Part shown: piece after piece, positions 9,940 to 18,531 of the stretch
Position numbering within the stretch: the stretch's first letter is position 1
Layout: each line of letters begins with the position of its first letter
Origin: a bacterium
GTDB taxonomy: Bacteria > Bdellovibrionota_C > UBA2361 > RFPC01
Direction: 5' to 3'
NCBI GenBank assembly: GCA_030431715.1
Contig: JAUIIO010000027.1
Coordinates: 1-53,694 of the forward strand
Length of the DNA: 53,694 nucleotides
Notes under the pieces: generated by a model
Seen by the model: only the letters and a program-made list of their open reading frames with translations
Database searches by the model: none
Told to the model about the DNA's origin: nothing
Made by a program: the position numbers and the translations under genes

Positions 9940-10821
9940 TTATCTGTAGTTATAGCTGACGAAACTAACACGCTCAATCTGAAGCTCTTGGAGTTGATGA
10001 TCGCGGAGCTTCATCCCAAAGCACAGTCCCTTAGGAAGCAGAATGTTAAGAGCCTCATCTACATAGATAGGAATGTCAGAGCATCCGGTGGTATCTTTAG
10101 AAACCTGAATAAGATCGCCAAAGGTCTCAAGGGATCTGCGTCTGCCGCTGCCAGTCATGACTTCTACCCTCGTAAATCTATCCTTGTGCTCATTTGACAG
10201 TTCCGGGTGAAAAATAACCCTCGTATTAAGTAAAGATATTGCTTCTTGTAACTTGATTCTACTTCCGTCTCTATACTCAATCGCTTTTCCGTATTTAAAA
10301 AGCATCGGATCAAGACGAATACTATCAACTCCTATCTCATCTAGCTCTTGTTCCGTGAAGGTTGTACCCAATTTAAGCTGAGCGGCTTCAAGCTTTTCAA
10401 GGAGGTGCCTCTCACTTAACTTTCCGTAGTTTCGGAGTTCGAACATCCTCATAGGATCAGCCTGAACAAGCTCTCCGATAGTTGAAAATCCTTTCTTGCA
10501 GCCAATCGGAAGACCATTGCGCATAAGAATCATCGGTGCACGCTCAAGAATATTAATGACTCTCTGATTAAATCCAAGAGCTGAGCAGGGCTGCCTGTAA
10601 ATATCGAGAGCGTGTTTCTCTGCAGATTCAGTAGTATCTTCAGTTAAGATGCCAAGAATACGGGTAAGTGTTTCATTAGCGTCACAGAGAGATTGAAGAG
10701 ATTCAAGACTTACCGCTTCCGGGCTCTTGCGCATCTCTGATGCGAGACCCTGAAGCGTAGAGCCTATCTCCTCAAGGGCGGTGGCGTTATCAACGTGTGT
10801 TTGCTTTTCAACTTCTGGCAT
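9940..10821 (-). CDS. Protein with two RNA-polymerase alpha-CTD-like helix-hairpin domains
   Basis: 293 residues, cytosolic. Residues about 80-153 follow the alpha-subunit C-terminal domain pattern closely: FSTIGELVQ, then ELRNYGKLSERHLLEKL, then LKLGTTF, matching the canonical tIGdLvq ... rNfGkkSleEi ... LsLGm. A second, degenerate copy at about 185-285 contains LETFGDLIQ, IPIYVDEALNILL and LCFGMKL. The first 75 residues are helical and acidic. There is no alpha-NTD, so this is not RpoA. The fold usually contacts UP-element DNA, sigma factor or activators, suggesting a transcription-linked or DNA-binding role (inference). ATG 10821 has no strong Shine-Dalgarno. The gene ends 11 bp from the convergent beta-helix gene. 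Confidence 0.7.
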   Translation of the reverse strand: MPEVEKQTHVDNATALEEIGSTLQGLASEMRKSPEAVSLESLQSLCDANETLTRILGILTEDTTESAEKHALDIYRQPCSALGFNQRVINILERAPMILMRNGLPIGCKKGFSTIGELVQADPMRMFELRNYGKLSERHLLEKLEAAQLKLGTTFTEQELDEIGVDSIRLDPMLFKYGKAIEYRDGSRIKLQEAISLLNTRVIFHPELSNEHKDRFTRVEVMTGSGRRRSLETFGDLIQVSKDTTGCSDIPIYVDEALNILLPKGLCFGMKLRDHQLQELQIERVSFVSYNYR

Positions 10822-10950
10822 TCCATTAGGATAATAGAGATTGAAATCTTAGTCTATCGAGGGCTGGTAGCTGGGGAAAATGCCTTGTATAGAGGCTTTA
10901 GCTCTTTTAAGGCTTGGTATTTTTTCATTTTTATTTCTATAATCTTGCCC

Positions 10951-11523
10951 ATGGCACTTATTACTTGCTCAGAATGTAAACAACAAATTAGCGATCAAGC
11001 ACGCACCTGCCCAAAATGTGGTTGTCCGAATCAGCCCTCGCAACAAGGACAAGCCGTTAATCTTCAATCTTTTGGCGTGTTTTTTGGCTGGGAGTACAAA
11101 TCAAAGCTCACACTTCTCGGAGTGCCTCTTATTCATATCGCACAGGGAATGAACCCTGAAACACGGGCACCCCGAGTCGCTAAAGGCATCATTGCTATAG
11201 GAAACATCGCTATCGGATTAGTTGCTATCGGTGGATTATCGGTAGGTGGTGTCTCTCTCGGCGGGCTCTCACTTGGCGTACTTGCACTTGGAGGAGTCTC
11301 GCTCGGTGGTTTTGTTATGGGAGGCCTTGCTGCCGGATACCTTGCAATTGGTGGGCTTGCTATTGGGAAATACGCACTTGGTGGCGCCGCTTTCGGTATG
11401 CATAGTTTTAGTAGCCTGAGTCAGGACCCAGAAGTTTTTAGATTCTTAGAAGAGCTCTTTGGAATGAAAAAGGGGAGTATCTCATTCCCCGGCAAATTTA
11501 TGAATATGGGCCCTCGTAGATGA
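10951..11523 (+). CDS. Zinc-ribbon protein with Gly-rich pentad repeats
   Basis: 190 residues from ATG 10951; the longer open frame back to 10795 has no credible start and would add a non-homologous leader. An N-terminal zinc ribbon has Cys6, Cys9, Cys20 and Cys23 (CSECKQQ...TCPKCG). A segment GWEYKSKLTLLGVPLIHI leads into RVAKGIIAIGNIAIG. Residues about 79-152 are a strict 5-residue repeat of the form [AS]-[ILV]-G-G-[LVF], ending ALGGAAFG. This architecture occurs in a widespread family of hypothetical proteins. The pentad periodicity recalls pentapeptide-repeat beta-helices but with Gly in place of the usual Asn/Asp, so a membrane-associated or compact helical coil is possible. Function unknown. 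Confidence 0.75.
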   Translation: MALITCSECKQQISDQARTCPKCGCPNQPSQQGQAVNLQSFGVFFGWEYKSKLTLLGVPLIHIAQGMNPETRAPRVAKGIIAIGNIAIGLVAIGGLSVGGVSLGGLSLGVLALGGVSLGGFVMGGLAAGYLAIGGLAIGKYALGGAAFGMHSFSSLSQDPEVFRFLEELFGMKKGSISFPGKFMNMGPRR

Positions 11524-11533
11524 GCCTGCTAAC

Positions 11534-11555
11534 AGGTACGGGGCTACTTTTAGCA
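11534..11555 (+). repeat. Dispersed repeat A, isolated copy
   Basis: GGTACGGGGCTACTTTT and flanks, 10 bp after the zinc-ribbon gene. This is the leftmost clear copy of the repeat family that is dense at 34-49 kb; see the long element at 34210. Confidence 0.75.
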
Positions 11556-11761
11556 CACCTCCATTAAATGGGGTGTTATCTTGTTGAAAATACACATCAT
11601 ATTATTTCAAAGAAAAAGCGCGCCAGATTCTTATATATTTTTCTATCAAGTCGATAATAGTAGTGCGGAGAATAACTATTCTCCACCTTCAAAATAATTG
11701 TTCCTTTTTTCAGTGCATTACCTGATCGCGCATAGGACCCATCTACCTTTCGCTCAAGAAT

Positions 11762-11787
11762 TCAAGTAGTTACGTCGATCTCGATAT
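11762..11787 (+). promoter_or_regulatory. Possible sigma28 (FliA)-like flagellin promoter
   Basis: TCAAGTAG (11762-11769), 10 nt, then CTCGATAT (11780-11787). This resembles the FliA consensus TAAAGTTT / GCCGATAA at 5 of 8 positions in each box and sits about 45 bp upstream of the first flagellin. The 306-bp gap upstream of the flagellins otherwise holds repeat A and the hairpin below. Confidence 0.35.
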
Positions 11788-11795
11788 CGGAGAGT

Positions 11796-11817
11796 TACGC
11801 TCAGCAGTTTGAGCGTA
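11796..11817 (+). promoter_or_regulatory. Leader hairpin just upstream of the flagellin start
   Basis: TACGCTCA - GCAGTT - TGAGCGTA: a perfect 8-bp stem with a 6-nt loop ending 12 nt before ATG 11830. No clear Shine-Dalgarno lies between the stem and the ATG, so the structure could control flagellin translation or mRNA stability. Confidence 0.5.
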
Positions 11818-11829
11818 CGAAACTCACGG

Positions 11830-13089
11830 ATGAAGTTGACGTTTGGAACGAACATATCCGCCATGAGGGCGCAGCGGCAGCTGACAAAGGGGCAGAATAC
11901 CTTATCTACGGTATTTGAGCGGTTGTCATCTGGTCAGCGTATCAATCGCGCAAGCGATGATGCGGCAGGGCTCGCTATTGCGGATTCCCTCCGGGCTGAT
12001 GCACGGGTGCATGCGGCAGCTATGCGCAACATCAGTGACGGAGTATCGCTTCTGAATATCATGGACTCAGCGCTTGAGTCGCAAGCAGGCATTCTCACAA
12101 GACTTCAAGAACTCGCAGAGCAAGCAGCAAACGGGGTGTATTCATCTGAGCAGCGATCAGCGCTTAATACTGAGTATCAATCGCTTGTTCGTGAGTTTGG
12201 ACGAATTGGTGATTCTACAAAGTTTAATGATATCGATCTCCTTGGCGGAGAAACTACTATCTCGTTACAAGCTGGGACAGGCACAGACAATAATTCTCAG
12301 ATAAATATCAATACGCAGAACTTTGGGAGTATGAGTGGTACACTAACGGGTGGGGGCGACTACGGGGGAAGTTCACGTGTCGATCTCGGAGATTTTACTC
12401 TACTTGTTGGATTTTATAATACACTAGAGACTGAAGAATTCTTCGATAGAGTTGGTCAAAATTATAAAGAGATTACGGTAGTTGATTCATCAGGTGTTGA
12501 ACGAAGCGTCTTTGCATTGCAAGTATTAGCAGGCTGGAATCCGGGAGGAGATCCGGGAGATAATCCGGGCCAGATTGCATACTTGTATGAGGGCGATGAT
12601 GGAATCATTTATCAGGCCGGAATTACCGACTTAACAGCATCTCCAATTACAACAACAGCACTTTCTTTCGCACAGTTCGGCGGTACTTCAGCTTCAATTA
12701 CATTCGATATGAGTGAGCTAGAGCTACGACCCGCAGCCACTTACGGCACCGCGGATGAATCTGCAATAGACTTTACTGGTGTGGAAACAGAAGCGAGGGC
12801 CCTTCATGCAATGGGTGTTGTTGCAAAGCGCGCAGAAGAAGTAAGCGCGATGAGAGGAGAGATTGGCGCCAATATGAGCCGCCTTGAAATAGCTCACCGT
12901 GTTGCTCAAAACACACGTGAAAACTATCTCGCAGCGGAGTCAAGAATTAGAGATGCCGATGTTGCCCAAGAAGCAGCCAAACTTACTCAAGCACAGATCT
13001 TACAACAGGTAGGCGCAGCGATACTTGCGCAGGCGAACCAACAACCACAGATTACGCTACAGCTACTGCAGGGGGTAAGGATAAGATGA
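11830..13089 (+). CDS. fliC: Flagellin 1
   Basis: 419 residues: flagellar filament subunit exported by the flagellar type III system. ATG 11830 is chosen because MKLTFGTNISAMRAQRQL matches the start of flagellin 2; the upstream TTG at 11809 lies in the leader hairpin. Conserved D0/D1 N-terminus (LSSGQRINRASDDAAGLAIA) and C-terminus (NYLAAESRIRDADVAQEAAKL ... ILAQANQQPQ) flank a variable domain of about 170 residues. At residues 177-188 the variable domain has DYGGSSRVDLGD, a degenerate form of the calcium-loop-like motif intact in flagellin 2. The stop overlaps the next ATG by ATGA. The last residues (GVRIR) are unusual because the same bases supply the AAGGAT ribosome-binding site of flagellin 2. 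Confidence 0.95.
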   Translation: MKLTFGTNISAMRAQRQLTKGQNTLSTVFERLSSGQRINRASDDAAGLAIADSLRADARVHAAAMRNISDGVSLLNIMDSALESQAGILTRLQELAEQAANGVYSSEQRSALNTEYQSLVREFGRIGDSTKFNDIDLLGGETTISLQAGTGTDNNSQININTQNFGSMSGTLTGGGDYGGSSRVDLGDFTLLVGFYNTLETEEFFDRVGQNYKEITVVDSSGVERSVFALQVLAGWNPGGDPGDNPGQIAYLYEGDDGIIYQAGITDLTASPITTTALSFAQFGGTSASITFDMSELELRPAATYGTADESAIDFTGVETEARALHAMGVVAKRAEEVSAMRGEIGANMSRLEIAHRVAQNTRENYLAAESRIRDADVAQEAAKLTQAQILQQVGAAILAQANQQPQITLQLLQGVRIR

Positions 13090-14333
13090 AGTTGACGCTC
13101 GGAATGAACATAGCGTCACTTAAGGCGCAGCGTCACTTGGCAAAGAGCCAAGATACTCTCTCTACGGTATTTGAACGGCTATCTTCTGGTCAGCGTATTA
13201 ACCGCGCAAGCGATGATGCGGCAGGGCTTGCTATTGCGGATTCTCTACGAGCTGATGCGCGCACATTCGGCGCAGCGATACGTAATATTAATGACGGAGT
13301 GTCTTTACTTAACATCATGGACTCTGCTCTTGAGTCACAGTCACAAATTCTTATTCGCATGAAGGAGCTTGCTCAGCAGTCAGCAAACGGAGTGTATAAC
13401 GATACTCAGCGAGAGGCCCTTGATCTTGAGTATCAAGCGCTTGTTCAGGAGTTTGGTAGGATTGGGGATTCAGCTGAGTTTAACGGAATCTCTCTCCTTG
13501 ATTCTGAGCAGGCATTCTCGCTTCAAGTAGGAATTTCCTCTGATGCGAATTCTCAGATCTCAATTACTACAGATGATTTTGGAGCTGCTAGTGGCGTACT
13601 TGCATTCGGAGGTGATTACAACGGTGATGGGCGAGTGAGTCCCGGAGACCTCGGAATACTTGGATCCTTAATTGGTGCGAATCCTCAGAAAGAAGATTTT
13701 TTTGAAGTTTTCGGACAATCGTATCAACAGGTAAATGTTCTCGATTCAGGAGGAAATGAAAGAACAGTATATCTTGTGGGAGCCGTGGCAGGTTATAATT
13801 TTTCTGGAGATCCGGGAGATAGTGAGGGGAATCTTTATGTAATGTATGAAAATGCTGACGGAGAAATCCTGCTCGGAGGGCAGGCGGATCTCACAGCATC
13901 ACTTGAGCCTGATGTGGCGCTAACATTTGCCGAATATAGCACTACAGGTACTCTTAGTGTCGATCTCAGCACGTATGAGCACCTACCATTGGCAACGTAT
14001 GGAGAGAACCACACGGCACTAGAATTTTCAGGAGTAGAAACAGAAGCTAGAGCGCTCTTCTCACTTGATGTTGTAGAAAGACGGCTTGAAGATGTCACCA
14101 CAAAACGCGGAGAAATCGGTGCCTCAATGAGTCGGCTTGACGTTGCACTAAACGTTGCCCAATCTACTCGTGAAAACTACCTTGCTGCGGAATCAAGAAT
14201 TAGAGACGCCGATGTTGCCCAAGAAGCAGCCAAACTTACTCAAACACAGATCTTACAACAGGTAGGCGCAGCGATACTTGCGCAGGCAAATCAGCAACCA
14301 CAGATTACGCTACAGCTACTGCAGGGGCTATGA
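13086..14333 (+). CDS. fliC: Flagellin 2 with dockerin/EF-hand-like loop in variable domain
   Basis: 415 residues, translationally coupled to flagellin 1 by the ATGA overlap at 13086-13089, with AAGGAT just upstream. The terminal D0/D1 regions are near-identical to flagellin 1; the last 135 nt differ at only about five positions by eye, suggesting recent duplication or gene conversion. The variable domain (about 170-300) contains DYNGDGRVSPGD at 177-188. This has acidic or polar residues at loop positions 1, 3, 5 and 12, Gly at 6 and a hydrophobic residue at 8, as in type I dockerin and EF-hand calcium loops. The family is certain; calcium binding is an inference. Copy 1 and copy 2 may form a heteropolymeric filament. 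Confidence 0.95.
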   Translation: MKLTLGMNIASLKAQRHLAKSQDTLSTVFERLSSGQRINRASDDAAGLAIADSLRADARTFGAAIRNINDGVSLLNIMDSALESQSQILIRMKELAQQSANGVYNDTQREALDLEYQALVQEFGRIGDSAEFNGISLLDSEQAFSLQVGISSDANSQISITTDDFGAASGVLAFGGDYNGDGRVSPGDLGILGSLIGANPQKEDFFEVFGQSYQQVNVLDSGGNERTVYLVGAVAGYNFSGDPGDSEGNLYVMYENADGEILLGGQADLTASLEPDVALTFAEYSTTGTLSVDLSTYEHLPLATYGENHTALEFSGVETEARALFSLDVVERRLEDVTTKRGEIGASMSRLDVALNVAQSTRENYLAAESRIRDADVAQEAAKLTQTQILQQVGAAILAQANQQPQITLQLLQGL

Positions 14334-14430
14334 GCATAGTGAATGCCTCCTTCTCTTTTTATTACAGAGGGTTAGGCGGCTAGAAGACCGAATTTTTCTC
14401 TGCTATCTTGTGAACAACAATGAACTATCC

Positions 14431-14455
14431 CTCCATAACAATATGGAGTTTATTT
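14431..14455 (+). terminator. Possible intrinsic terminator after the flagellins
   Basis: CTCCATA - ACAA - TATGGAG stem followed by TTTATTT, about 100 bp after the flagellin 2 stop and 15 bp before the next start. The stem is only 7 bp and the tail is interrupted. Confidence 0.45.
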
Positions 14456-14469
14456 AATAGTTTATGTGA

Positions 14470-17400
14470 ATGAGTCAGGTAGTATCACCACCTTCAAAAT
14501 CGAGCGGATTTGCGACGTTGTCAGGCGGAGACGGTTCTCTTGATGAAAGTAGTAGAAAAGAGGATCTTCGTATTCCTGAGACTCGTGAAGATCTCTTTGA
14601 CCTCCTCTCTGATACTGTACGGGAAAACGAGCTTAGCCAAAGTGCTCAAGTCGAAATTGCTGTCCTCGTGACGGCATTTAATCCACATGATGGCCTCGAT
14701 CTTGTTAAGAGACTTGATCTGCGTAGCCCTTTGTACATACACCGGCTTTCAAAAAGCTTAGAGGTGGCGCAAAACCAAAATCCGTTTCTTAGAGAACTGG
14801 CACACGAATTAGAAGTCTTCAATCCATCTTTGGTAAGTCTCTTTGAAACTGACTTCGAAGCAAAAATGAAAATGAATGTGCTTACCGAAGTACAGGTAGA
14901 TGACCATGTACAGCGAGCTGTTAGAAGCTACTATACTCAATTTTATAAGGATAAATCTCTCGGCGAAGTTTCCCCGGAGGAGATTTTGCCGCCTCAGCCC
15001 TACGAAAGACGTCTGACAGAGTATGTGACGAAAGTAAGACAGCTTAACGATCATACAGATATTCCGGCAGCTGCTGTATATACTGCCCTCTGGCGCAAAT
15101 TAAGCCGTGATCCGGATCTTAGTCAGGATCTTAAAGCTTATGCCGAGTTTCGTTATATTAATACCAAAGATGAAAGTATTGAGCGAGAAGACAGCTCAAC
15201 CCTAGCCACATCTCTAGCAGGAATGTGTGGTAGCTTTGAGCGTTATCTCGATGAACTTCATTCGCCAGCTGATGCGCGTGGATTGATTGAACAGCGCGAA
15301 GTGCTCCGTAGTATTCCGGGGTATCCCGATAAGTTTCTAGATCAAAAGGTACGTGAGGATATTCTCCGTGATAGTCGAAATATTAAAAGTGATCCATTTC
15401 TTAGTGGACAGCGTCGGGTTCTTCTTCGTCTTTTAAAAACTGAAATTCAGAAATGTTTAGAGAAGAGCGGAAGATCAGATCTTCTACTAGAATATAATAA
15501 AGAAGAGAATGAATATGAATTTATAAGGCCTGATGGGTCGGTTGTGGATGATCTTTTAAGTGGCCTTGACCATCCGGTACAGCTTCAGATTGAGGAAGTA
15601 AAAGGACTTCTGGATGCAGTGATAACGGAAGAGGGGTTCATGTATCTGGTTCTAGATGCGCCTGACGGTAATGTTGAGGTTCAAAGCTTTGCTCCAAGCG
15701 GAGAGTTTCACAGTAAGGAGGTGTTCTCTGACTATGCGAAAGTTGGAGAGATGCTCCTCTGTCGGGCTGGGAACTCGCTCTATGCGCTTAGTGAAGGCGA
15801 TTGCGTGACTCCCCAGCACATTTCTAGAGTGGACGGGAAGCTTGACTTTAGTGGGATTCAGGTTACAGAGCAGTATGTTGCAATTCCGCTAAAAAGCTCA
15901 ATTAATGATACTTTTAAAGGGATCGTTCGCTATGACCGCGATATGGATACATTCGATCTCATTAAGACAACACCAATTGGGCTGTATGATGGGCAGCAGG
16001 AGATACTGCTTTCAGATGGGAGTTTTTATGTAACAAGTTTACAGCCTGCGTTAGGAAATGACTCTCCAGATGTGCACCGTTTTGAAAAGGTTGCAAGCGC
16101 GGGAATGCCCACCCCCAATCCGCATCTACTGACTACTTTCGAAGTCGATGGAGTAATCTTAAGTGTGCATGAGGTGAATGATCACCTTGGTGTGCACTAT
16201 CTAGAGAGAACGGGTACCTATGTTTTTGAGTATATAGAAAACGGAACACACAAGGCTCTTGAATCTGCATTTGAATATGAAATACATGATTCAAATATTG
16301 GGTTTATCTATAAACAAAAAGATGAACTTTATATCACACATCCTGTTGAGCAGATGAAGGAAGATGGAGGAATTCGGTTCCCTGGAGGTGTTGAGTTTGC
16401 GGTTTCAGAAGATGGTTACGCAGTTAAAACTGATTTTGAAAGAGTTTATGGTTTTAATGGAAATACTCAGAAACTCTTAGAGAAATTTATTGATAAAAAT
16501 GGGAAGCATACGCTACAAGAATGCGACGGAGAGATATATCTGATTTCGCATGAGTCAGCTGGCCTAGGAAGTGTCATACAAGTTTTTCGTCAGCAGGATG
16601 ATGGATTTGAAAAGGTCTTTGAGCAGGTTGGACTCCTTAACGGTGAAGTGTCTTGTAGCATTAAGAATGTTATGGGTACTGATTATGTCTTTCTAACAGG
16701 GACAGATAATAATCTTAATTTTGTCTCCGTATTTGATATGGCTACGGGTGACCTTCTTCATAACAGTCGTGAAGAACGGAAAACGGTGCTTGAGTGTGAG
16801 AACGGCTTTTTCCTTATTGAGAGAGGTGCTGATAATTCAATTAAAGGAATGGAGTGTTACAACCTTTCGCCTACAGAGATGGAAGTAGCAGGGGATATGT
16901 TGTTAGGCCTTAATATCGTCCATAGTGGTGATCTTGAGAAATACAAAAATGAAATCGAGATGATAGTAGATGATGCTGTTTATACCGACAGACCCGCTTC
17001 TACCCTTCGTTCGCAACTGTTCACAGAAGTGCTCCACGAAGAGCCGAATCTTTTCCCGATTATTCCGGTGACGAAAAAGCCACCACCGACCTGGCAGATT
17101 CGTAATTTTTTTATGGAGCTGTACCCGGATGTGAAGATACCGCAGAGAAATTTTCACTCTTATGGGAGGCCACAGCTAGATCGATCTCAGATGTTAGCTC
17201 CTCAAAGTGAATTTTCTGGTCACGGGGGAGATCCACTCGATCGGCATATCACAGAAGATGATGTCCTTTATAGAATTAAGGGATCGTTTCGTGGGTTTCT
17301 TCGATCCGCCGCTTTTGATCGGATTAATCCTGAAGGAGTTTGGCAGCGAAGTGAAATTGAGTATTCTACAGTGGCTTCCGGCATATATTCTGGTTCTCTC

Positions 17401-18531
17401 TCAGTTGCGGTGCCTGAGGATCTTGATTGTCTTTCCATTATTACTCCAACAGGGAGTAGTGTCTCTGTCCAGACAAGAGACGGGGAGCAACTCACAAACC
17501 TGCAAATCTCCTCTTCCGGTATAGTAGCTGATGTCTCAGGTATGAACGGAGAAGTTGTTTCGTGGGATTTTACCTTACCTGAAAATACTTCGTATCTCAG
17601 ACTGTCGGAGAAAGAGTACCAAGGATTTGCGCAAAGGATGGTTAACCGTTACGGTTCTGAGATTTTAGAGCCATTCGCTCCTTTATTGCCTGATGCAAAG
17701 CTCTTTCTAGATAAGATAAAAACTTTTCCACCAGCTAAAAGAATCGCCGAAATACAGCAGTGGATGAGGAAACGTGGCTTTTACGATCAGCACAATCTGG
17801 AGGTAGAAGGTTTTCTACGAACGCTGCCATATGATGAGCAAATACTCTTTATGCAAAAGCGTATGGATGATATCCGGGCATCCGGTAGATATGCTCCACA
17901 AGAGCTTGAAGGAAAACTCTTTGCCTGTATTTGTGCACGCAGCGCTCTCGTGCAAACAAATATGCTTCGACATGCAGGGATAGTTGCCGGCGTTGCTGTA
18001 GGATTTAATGCTTACCAAGAAGTAGTAACCCGGCTGAACGCTCATTCCCTCTCAGAGGTGCCATGGCCGAATGGAGCAGGGGAAGTGGTCCCGATGGAAG
18101 TAGATGGAACAGCCAGTAATTATATGTTCGCACTTCAGTCAGTAGAGACACTCTATCCGGATCTATTTGATGAAACAGACTTTATGGAAGGGGAAGTAGA
18201 GCTTGATCTTAGTGCCTATAGCTTAGTTAAAAAGTCAAAGGGCCAATCTTCTCATGCTGATAACCTAAATCTGAGCCACCGGGCGTATGATGCGCTTTAC
18301 TTTAACCCGAATGTTTATGAAGAAGCATTTAAGAACCCGTATGGCCACGTGTGGGAGGAGGTACTCAAGCAGTATTATTGGCCGAATGAAACGCTTGATA
18401 AGACGCCCGATGAAAAACTCGTTTCACAGTACCGAAAAAGATTTGTTGAGCTTTCTAGGAGCTACAATGCCGAACTGGATCCAGTAGATATCGATTATAT
18501 ATTTACTCGAATGGAAAAGTTGTCAAGTTAA
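14470..18531 (+). CDS. Giant cytosolic protein with C-terminal transglutaminase-like domain
   Basis: 1353 residues, no signal peptide or membrane segment. Residues 1-350 are helical and charged with a disordered start (MSQVVSPPSKSSGF). About 360-850 is beta-rich with repeating blade-like segments (for example YALSEGD, FYVTSLQPALG), compatible with a beta-propeller. About 920-1080 is another beta-rich region. The C-terminus carries a papain/transglutaminase-like arrangement: Cys1155 in CICARSALVQTNMLRHAGI, His1192 in NAHSLSEVPWP, Asp1212 in MEVDGTAS. The spacing and the Arg-x-AGI context match transglutaminase-core proteins, which may be proteases, amidases or cross-linkers. No operon partner is obvious; the 3' end overlaps the convergent kinase gene by 4 bp. 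Size and architecture recall intracellular effector or scaffold proteins (speculative). Confidence 0.7.
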   Translation: MSQVVSPPSKSSGFATLSGGDGSLDESSRKEDLRIPETREDLFDLLSDTVRENELSQSAQVEIAVLVTAFNPHDGLDLVKRLDLRSPLYIHRLSKSLEVAQNQNPFLRELAHELEVFNPSLVSLFETDFEAKMKMNVLTEVQVDDHVQRAVRSYYTQFYKDKSLGEVSPEEILPPQPYERRLTEYVTKVRQLNDHTDIPAAAVYTALWRKLSRDPDLSQDLKAYAEFRYINTKDESIEREDSSTLATSLAGMCGSFERYLDELHSPADARGLIEQREVLRSIPGYPDKFLDQKVREDILRDSRNIKSDPFLSGQRRVLLRLLKTEIQKCLEKSGRSDLLLEYNKEENEYEFIRPDGSVVDDLLSGLDHPVQLQIEEVKGLLDAVITEEGFMYLVLDAPDGNVEVQSFAPSGEFHSKEVFSDYAKVGEMLLCRAGNSLYALSEGDCVTPQHISRVDGKLDFSGIQVTEQYVAIPLKSSINDTFKGIVRYDRDMDTFDLIKTTPIGLYDGQQEILLSDGSFYVTSLQPALGNDSPDVHRFEKVASAGMPTPNPHLLTTFEVDGVILSVHEVNDHLGVHYLERTGTYVFEYIENGTHKALESAFEYEIHDSNIGFIYKQKDELYITHPVEQMKEDGGIRFPGGVEFAVSEDGYAVKTDFERVYGFNGNTQKLLEKFIDKNGKHTLQECDGEIYLISHESAGLGSVIQVFRQQDDGFEKVFEQVGLLNGEVSCSIKNVMGTDYVFLTGTDNNLNFVSVFDMATGDLLHNSREERKTVLECENGFFLIERGADNSIKGMECYNLSPTEMEVAGDMLLGLNIVHSGDLEKYKNEIEMIVDDAVYTDRPASTLRSQLFTEVLHEEPNLFPIIPVTKKPPPTWQIRNFFMELYPDVKIPQRNFHSYGRPQLDRSQMLAPQSEFSGHGGDPLDRHITEDDVLYRIKGSFRGFLRSAAFDRINPEGVWQRSEIEYSTVASGIYSGSLSVAVPEDLDCLSIITPTGSSVSVQTRDGEQLTNLQISSSGIVADVSGMNGEVVSWDFTLPENTSYLRLSEKEYQGFAQRMVNRYGSEILEPFAPLLPDAKLFLDKIKTFPPAKRIAEIQQWMRKRGFYDQHNLEVEGFLRTLPYDEQILFMQKRMDDIRASGRYAPQELEGKLFACICARSALVQTNMLRHAGIVAGVAVGFNAYQEVVTRLNAHSLSEVPWPNGAGEVVPMEVDGTASNYMFALQSVETLYPDLFDETDFMEGEVELDLSAYSLVKKSKGQSSHADNLNLSHRAYDALYFNPNVYEEAFKNPYGHVWEEVLKQYYWPNETLDKTPDEKLVSQYRKRFVELSRSYNAELDPVDIDYIFTRMEKLSS

